Notes under the pieces: model-generated
Database searches by the model: none
Told to the model about the DNA's origin: nothing
Seen by the model: only the letters and a program-made list of their open reading frames with translations
NCBI GenBank assembly: GCA_019359675.1
Contig: JAHHGX010000065.1
Coordinates: 248,001-312,000, forward strand
Length of the DNA: 64,000 bases
DNA from: Calothrix sp. FI2-JRJ7
Lineage (GTDB): Bacteria > Cyanobacteriota > Cyanobacteriia > Cyanobacteriales > Nostocaceae
Direction of reading: 5' to 3'
Made by a program: the position numbers and the translations under genes
Shown here: positions 63,084 through 64,000 of the stretch, one piece after another
Numbering within the stretch: the first letter of the stretch is position 1
How the letters are laid out: every line of letters begins with the position of its first letter

Positions 63084-63686
63084 TTATAGTAGACGATAAA
63101 CGAATTTAACTTGACCATGAGGATAAAAGACCCAGATACCGTTAGGGTCAGCAATAATAATATTTTTTTGTCTTATTTGCGCGGCAGCATAAAAATAAGG
63201 ATAACAGTCTTCTTCACACATACCCCTTGACACACCAACAGGCTTATCAAGATTGATAACTGATATTTGTTTTTCAGCATGAGAACGATAGTGCTTTCCC
63301 AAATCGTCTTTAGGGTCTAAATCCCATACTCTTGTTTGATAACCATATTGATTAAATTCTGTTTTTAAATTTAGATAATAATTTTTAACTTTACTTTCAT
63401 CCTGTTCCAAAGATATACCATTATTTTGTTTAATAGCCTGCTTCCATTTTATATTTAAAGAATCCCAACCACTAATCGTGGCAATATCGTCACTTACTGC
63501 AATAGTTTTGCGCTTACTCATTTTTGGCTTAACTAATTCACCACTGGTCAAAATAGAATATATTTCTTGAGCCTTTTTTTGAAAAAGCACTGCTTTCTCA
63601 ATATGTGTAACTATTTGTGCAGCAACAACTACATCAAGATTGAACACTAAATCTTGAATATTTGCTACAACTTCTATACTCGGCAT
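63084..63686 (-). CDS. Deaminase-fold toxin-like protein
   Basis: 200 residues. The C-terminal 80 carry HAE (136-138) followed after about 20 residues by C157 and C161 (GMCEEDCYPYF), the zinc-ligand layout of nucleic-acid or nucleotide deaminases. It then reads NIIIADPNGIWVFYP. The Cys spacing is C-x3-C. The N-terminal 120 residues are helical with no signal peptide or secretion domain. It is followed by the Imm5-like gene. I infer a toxin-immunity pair. The region has no GGCGCC sites. A bacterial metabolic deaminase is less likely because no such family match was seen. Confidence 0.6.
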   Translation of the reverse strand: MPSIEVVANIQDLVFNLDVVVAAQIVTHIEKAVLFQKKAQEIYSILTSGELVKPKMSKRKTIAVSDDIATISGWDSLNIKWKQAIKQNNGISLEQDESKVKNYYLNLKTEFNQYGYQTRVWDLDPKDDLGKHYRSHAEKQISVINLDKPVGVSRGMCEEDCYPYFYAAAQIRQKNIIIADPNGIWVFYPHGQVKFVYRLL

Positions 63687-63795
63687 GTCTAAAAAATATT
63701 TTATTATACTAAAATATAGATTATCACTAATTCAGGTACAAATTAATAAAGAATAAAAACATTTTTTAACAATTCTTAATTTTGGAGTTTTAAAA

Positions 63796-64000
63796 ATGAC
63801 TAAACCTGACTTCAACAAAATGACCAGGCAAGAAATAAGAGCTTATTTACTAGCTAATCGAGATGACGATGATGCTACTGATGAAGCCATTGATGTACTC
63901 GTTAAAACGGGAAATTTTAGCGAGAAGTATCCATACCCTCAAACCGATGAAGATTTAAAAAATATGAATGAAATCTTAAAAAATTATCTCAAAAAAAGCA
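63796..64000 (+). CDS. DUF6887-like small protein, 3' end cut by window edge
   Basis: 68 codons from the ATG at 63796 run to the window end without a stop. The N-terminus MTKPDFNKMTRQEIRAYLLA, then NRDDDDATDEAIDVLV, matches the DUF6887 pattern common in cyanobacteria, often next to a DUF6888 gene. A GGAG ribosome-binding site is 9 bases upstream. The function is unknown. It is divergent from the deaminase-like gene. Confidence 0.65.
   Translation, partial: MTKPDFNKMTRQEIRAYLLANRDDDDATDEAIDVLVKTGNFSEKYPYPQTDEDLKNMNEILKNYLKKS

Overview
This is a chromosomal piece of a cyanobacterium, most likely a filamentous, Nostocales-like one. The evidence is the CAAD/CURT1-type protein, the KaiB-domain protein, NrtS, the efp-accB pair, Uma2 and DUF2993 proteins, and families of short palindromic repeats in most intergenic gaps. 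No rRNA, tRNA or CRISPR array was seen. The DNA is AT-rich. The palindrome GGCGCC occurs about 110 times by my hand count (roughly 4 expected by chance), while I saw no copy of the usual cyanobacterial HIP1 octamer GCGATCGC.

Layout. 1-4.6 kb: a stress or envelope cluster (membrane protein cut by the window edge, duplicated general-stress protein, BON lipoprotein, CAAD protein, acidic hydrophilic protein). 4.6-10.3 kb: metallophosphatase, lipid kinase, hemC, glgA. 10.5-15.4 kb: TerB-like protein, a histidine-kinase remnant, M23 peptidase, SH3/peptidoglycan-binding protein, wecB, small membrane protein. 16.1-21.4 kb: PilT-type ATPase, KaiB-domain fusion, Uma2 protein, and two duplicated methyltransferases flanking a DUF2007 protein. 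21.4-24.6 kb: accessory genes with a broken toxin-antitoxin pair and an Mrr-N-like protein. 24.8-29.2 kb: acyltransferase carrying an in-frame palindromic repeat, proS, and a LEA-like repeat protein. 29.4-30.7 kb: toxin-antitoxin cluster, partly decayed. 30.8-35.2 kb: methyltransferase, TetR regulator divergent from an AhpD-like gene with two operator copies, truncated azoreductase, chorismate-mutase-like gene, two unknowns. 35.3-43.4 kb: MITE, Phd/ParE pair, P450, HigBA, nrtS, ABC and IS630 remnants, and a tandem DUF262-HNH gene whose 5' end is split by a repeat. 43.4-49.3 kb: ABC exporter, GNAT, DUF2993 and GerMN envelope proteins, ArsR regulator, accB, efp. 49.7-57.4 kb: dead hicBA, an 838-residue cNMP/AAA/polyferredoxin fusion, LtrA, DUF2500 protein, double-RCK channel-like protein, PDZ protein. 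57.5-62.3 kb: frameshifted CBS-PAS histidine kinase, ferredoxin-MBL hydrolase, cysteine desulfurase. 62.4-64 kb: Imm5-like protein beside a deaminase-like toxin, then a DUF6887-like gene cut by the window end.

Themes. Housekeeping genes (hemC, glgA, proS, accB, efp) are intact and rich in GGCGCC. Accessory islands (DUF262-HNH, deaminase/Imm5, 33.7-36.6 kb) lack it, which suggests later acquisition. Small selfish or regulatory modules are often decayed: broken hicA, hicB, ParE and RelE genes and two damaged histidine kinases. The most novel candidates are the deaminase/Imm5 pair, the cNMP-AAA-polyferredoxin fusion with a dead ATPase, the tandem DUF262-HNH protein, and the palindromic repeat that became part of a protein.
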